Positions 7,253 through 8,907 of a stretch of 8,907 bases of DNA are shown piece after piece (position 1 is the first letter of the stretch; each line of letters starts with the position of its first letter). The notes under the pieces were generated by a model. The model had not been told where the DNA came from. It was given only the letters and a program-made list of their open reading frames with translations, and made no database searches. The position numbers and the translations under genes are program-made. This DNA is from Campylobacteraceae bacterium (GTDB taxonomy: Bacteria; Campylobacterota; Campylobacteria; Campylobacterales; Campylobacteraceae). The stretch is taken from NCBI GenBank assembly GCA_031259875.1, contig JAIRKW010000171.1, forward strand, positions 1-8,907, given 5' to 3'.

Positions 7253-7281
7253 ATATTATTATATATTATTAAATCTGTCAA
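7253..7281 (-). promoter_or_regulatory. predicted racemase promoter (consensus -35)
   Basis: On the minus strand a perfect TTGACA (complement of 7276-7281) is followed by a 17-base spacer and TAATAT (complement of 7253-7258). A start site seven bases further falls on 7246, the A of the ATG. A better-matching TATAAT hexamer also overlaps this stretch, but only 12 bases from the -35 box. Confidence 0.55.
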
Positions 7282-7385
7282 CTTTTTAATTATTGCTTTT
7301 TGTAAAAATACGTTAAAAATCAGCAGTAGTTTTTTCGCTTTTTCTGCAGAATTTGATGGGATTTTGTGCGGTAATTATCGTAAGT

Positions 7386-7407
7386 AAAAAATATCACATC
7401 ACAGTGA
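7386..7407 (-). terminator. weak possible terminator at the end of the Lgt-like gene
   Basis: On the minus strand TCAC (complement of 7404-7407) and GTGA (complement of 7394-7397) can pair around a six-base loop spanning the stop codon, followed by TATTTTTT (complement of 7386-7393). The stem has only four pairs, so this is tentative, but the T-run is well placed. Confidence 0.3.
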
Positions 7408-8160
7408 CACATTTTCTTTCTTTTTCGACACCGTATATAACAATATCCCCAAAATAACAAACAGTATACTTATAATTTGGGATGGCGATAATAAGTTTGT
7501 AAACAATACTCCTCTGTCATCGCCGCGAAAGTATTCGATGAAAAATCTGAAAAACCCGTATGATATAAGATATGTAATTAAATTTTTATCAAATTTGACA
7601 ACCTTTGTTATTATTGCAAGCAGTATAAATAAAAATATTGATTCAAACAGTTGGACGGGATAAATTTTTATATCTTCTCCGTAATAATTAAATGGTATGG
7701 AGCCATCAGGAAAATTAACCCCGATAAGTGTATCCGTTGGTTCACCAAAACAACAGCCGCCGAGAAAACATCCAATTCTTCCGAAAGCGTGAGCTATTAC
7801 CAAAGACGGAACAATGGTATTTAGCATAAACAGTATATTTCTTTGTCTTATAATATAATATGAAATAAGAGTTGCTGCCGCACAGATAAATCCTCCATAA
7901 TAAGTCATTCCGCCGTTTATTATATTATTTAAAGATATATCTTGTTTATTGTATAGCAGATAAAATAATTTTGCTCCCAAGAAAGCTGCGATTACCGATA
8001 GGGCAATACCTATGTATAAATCCGTCTCGATATCGCATTTTAAATTCATATTTTTTATTTGACGCTCTAACACTAAAGCGCCAAATAAAATACCAACACC
8101 TATCATCAGGTTATACATAGGTATATGCAAATGATTGCCCAAATCAAAGTATTGATACAT
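7399..8160 (-). CDS. divergent prolipoprotein diacylglyceryl transferase (Lgt) homologue
   Basis: Polytopic inner-membrane protein of the Lgt fold, 253 residues from the chosen start (E. coli Lgt has 291). Lgt moves diacylglycerol from phosphatidylglycerol to the lipobox cysteine. Family marks are HIPMYNLMIGVG near the start (Tyr16 matching Lgt Tyr26), NGGMTYYGGF (82-91), the HAFGRIGCFLGGCCFG block (124-139), IYPVQLFES and FFRFFIEYFRGDDRG with Arg212. Arg128 and Gly139 of the Lgt signature are kept. However, the essential His103 position is Tyr88 and the Asn146 position is Cys131, so its activity may differ. The start chosen is ATG 8158-8160, 10 bases after the DUF4064-like stop, because it matches the Lgt N-terminus. 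The frame stays open up to a TTG at 8223, but that would overlap the upstream gene by about 50 bases. No good ribosome site is seen, so coupling to the upstream gene is likely. It may be a paralogue of a normal lgt located elsewhere. Confidence 0.8.
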   Translation of the reverse strand: MYQYFDLGNHLHIPMYNLMIGVGILFGALVLERQIKNMNLKCDIETDLYIGIALSVIAAFLGAKLFYLLYNKQDISLNNIINGGMTYYGGFICAAATLISYYIIRQRNILFMLNTIVPSLVIAHAFGRIGCFLGGCCFGEPTDTLIGVNFPDGSIPFNYYGEDIKIYPVQLFESIFLFILLAIITKVVKFDKNLITYLISYGFFRFFIEYFRGDDRGVLFTNLLSPSQIISILFVILGILLYTVSKKKENVSL

Positions 8161-8170
8161 TATGCTGCAG

Positions 8171-8545
8171 TTATTTGCCGATAAATTCTTCTTTTTTTTG
8201 AGTAAAGCAGAATGCTGCACCAATCAGGAAAAGTATAGCTGAAATTACACCAAGAAGATTCATTGTCGGAATAGCTGTTATGCCAACAAACAGAACTGCG
8301 ATTATCATCATAATTCCTGCAAGTGTCGGCGATTTTTTACCCATAATGCCGCCAATAAGACCAAGAATCCCTCCGATAATACAAATACCCATAAAAGTAT
8401 CGCCGGCTGCTGCTGCTGACTTTGCGCCATTTGATAATGAGCTAACACCTGCCGCAACAGCACCGCTGCAAATTGCTGAAGGCAAACTCAATACTCCGCC
8501 AATGATACCCATAACCAATGGTACACTTGATGTCCCTCTCTTCAT
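8171..8545 (-). CDS. small four-helix membrane protein, DUF4064-like
   Basis: A 124-residue hydrophobic protein with four predicted membrane segments at about 8-33, 51-69, 73-92 and 95-115, and a short charged tail (KKEEFIGK). The Gly/Ile-rich pattern GIIGGVLSL, GILGLIGGIMGKKSPTLAG resembles the DUF4064 family, whose function is unknown; I recognise the pattern but cannot confirm it. A loop rich in Ser/Ala (35-48) separates helices 1 and 2. The ATG at 8543-8545 has a good GAAGGA ribosome site six bases upstream. It is the first gene of a two-gene unit with the Lgt-like gene, whose start lies 10 bases after this stop. Its 3' end contains an eight-base A run on the coding strand (8192-8199). 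Confidence 0.75.
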   Translation of the reverse strand: MKRGTSSVPLVMGIIGGVLSLPSAICSGAVAAGVSSLSNGAKSAAAAGDTFMGICIIGGILGLIGGIMGKKSPTLAGIMMIIAVLFVGITAIPTMNLLGVISAILFLIGAAFCFTQKKEEFIGK

Positions 8546-8576
8546 GCATATTCCTTCGAAATAGATTTAGGACGTG

Positions 8577-8582
8577 ATAATA
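8577..8582 (-). promoter_or_regulatory. possible -10 box for the DUF4064-like/Lgt-like unit
   Basis: TATTAT on the minus strand would place a start near 8570, about 25 bases before the DUF4064-like ATG and ahead of its ribosome site. Upstream sequence is T-rich but holds no clear -35 box. In DNA this AT-rich the match is weak evidence. Confidence 0.3.
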
Positions 8583-8619
8583 CTGAAGAATTTATAAAAA
8601 ATATCTTATAAAATAATAT

Positions 8620-8632
8620 TTTATTAAGTAAA
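8620..8632. repeat. 13-base direct repeat, copy 1
   Basis: TTTATTAAGTAAA occurs here and exactly again at 8850-8862. A shorter relative, TTATTAAG followed by AAA, lies at 8803-8813. A rough chance estimate for a 13-base match within this short AT-rich stretch is a few percent, so it is mildly notable. Confidence 0.5.
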
Positions 8633-8831
8633 ATGCTTTTGTTGTTGATTTTTTATAAATTTAAAAAATAATAAAAATAGACCCCCTTGATTTCAACAAA
8701 ACGCCTTCTTTTATTTTGATGGTATCACTAGAGAGTTGCTTGAAATATAGAATGGTTTTTGCCAAGATATGAATTTTTATTTTGGAGTAGCTTTAAAATT
8801 ACTTATTAAGAAACATTGAGCTGCGTGTTTT

Positions 8832-8854
8832 ATAAATACTTTGTTTGTATTTAT
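8832..8854. repeat. 8-base inverted repeat
   Basis: ATAAATAC (8832-8839) and GTATTTAT (8847-8854) are perfect reverse complements around a seven-base TTTGTTT loop. The right arm overlaps the second copy of the 13-base direct repeat. It could be a hairpin or a protein-binding site, but it has no T-run and no assigned gene beside it. Confidence 0.55.
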
Positions 8855-8862
8855 TAAGTAAA
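8850..8862. repeat. 13-base direct repeat, copy 2
   Basis: Exact second copy of TTTATTAAGTAAA, 230 bases from the first copy and overlapping the right arm of the inverted repeat. Confidence 0.5.
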
Positions 8863-8907
8863 CTCGACATTTGACTTGCTGTATCCAAGAATAAAAGTAA
8901 TATTTCT

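Larger units (their letters stand above)
8546..8907. other. AT-rich stretch without a convincing gene
   Basis: These 362 bases hold no open frame with a start, a ribosome site and a recognisable product. On the minus strand two frames are open from the right edge, one stopping at 8799-8801 and the other near 8780, and a third open stretch covers 8792-8661. None looks clearly protein-like, and openings of this length can occur by chance. One of the edge frames could be the tail of a minus-strand gene from beyond the window. The stretch also carries the short repeats listed separately. Confidence 0.5.

Noticed and set aside
7342..7351. TTCTGCAGAA palindrome upstream of the racemase promoter
   Set aside because: A single 10-base palindrome about 60 bases upstream of the -35 box, with no second copy; too little to call an operator.
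8161..8223. Longer start (TTG at 8223) for the Lgt-like protein
   Set aside because: The added 21 residues are lysine-rich and unlike Lgt N-termini, overlap the upstream gene, and the ATG at 8160 matches the family start.
8661..8792. Open stretch of about 43 codons on the minus strand
   Set aside because: It has no ATG and no ribosome site, and the lysine/isoleucine-rich product is what AT-rich noncoding DNA yields.

Overview
The window is AT-rich, uses short Shine-Dalgarno sites and closely packed genes, and carries a type A RNase P RNA. Together with AcpS, MntP and a YbhGFSR-type exporter, this suggests a Gram-negative, probably a Campylobacterota (Epsilonproteobacteria) relative. The phylum is an inference from overall flavour; the periplasmic adaptor protein is the firmest sign of a two-membrane cell.

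Layout. Positions 1-123 hold the last 40 codons of an unrecognised plus-strand gene. Next comes rnpB (about 165-486, plus strand) with a TATAAT box just upstream. Facing it, on the minus strand, is a four-gene ABC exporter operon read from 5391 down to 568: membrane-fusion protein (YbhG-like), double-ATPase (YbhF-like) and two ABC-2 permeases (YbhS- and YbhR-like). Each junction is a 4-base ATGA overlap. Diverging from the exporter is acpS (5481-5858, plus), and a palindromic -10 box lies between the two. mntP (minus) converges on acpS. Upstream of mntP lie a YgeA-type amino acid racemase (minus), then a two-gene minus-strand unit: a small four-helix membrane protein (DUF4064-like) followed 10 bases later by a divergent Lgt-like membrane protein. 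The last 362 bases have no convincing gene and contain AT-rich repeats.

How the genes relate. The exporter forms one machine: two permeases as the inner-membrane channel, one polypeptide with both nucleotide-binding domains, and an adaptor reaching across the periplasm; no outer-membrane channel gene is present here. AcpS (acyl carrier protein activation), MntP (Mn efflux), the racemase and rnpB are independent functions. The DUF4064-like/Lgt-like pair may act together in the membrane.

No clearly new multi-gene system is visible. The most unusual points are the Lgt-like protein with two key Lgt residues replaced, the predicted one-active, one-degenerate ATP-site arrangement in the double ATPase, a promoter placed so that the racemase mRNA should be leaderless, and the palindromic promoter element between acpS and the exporter.
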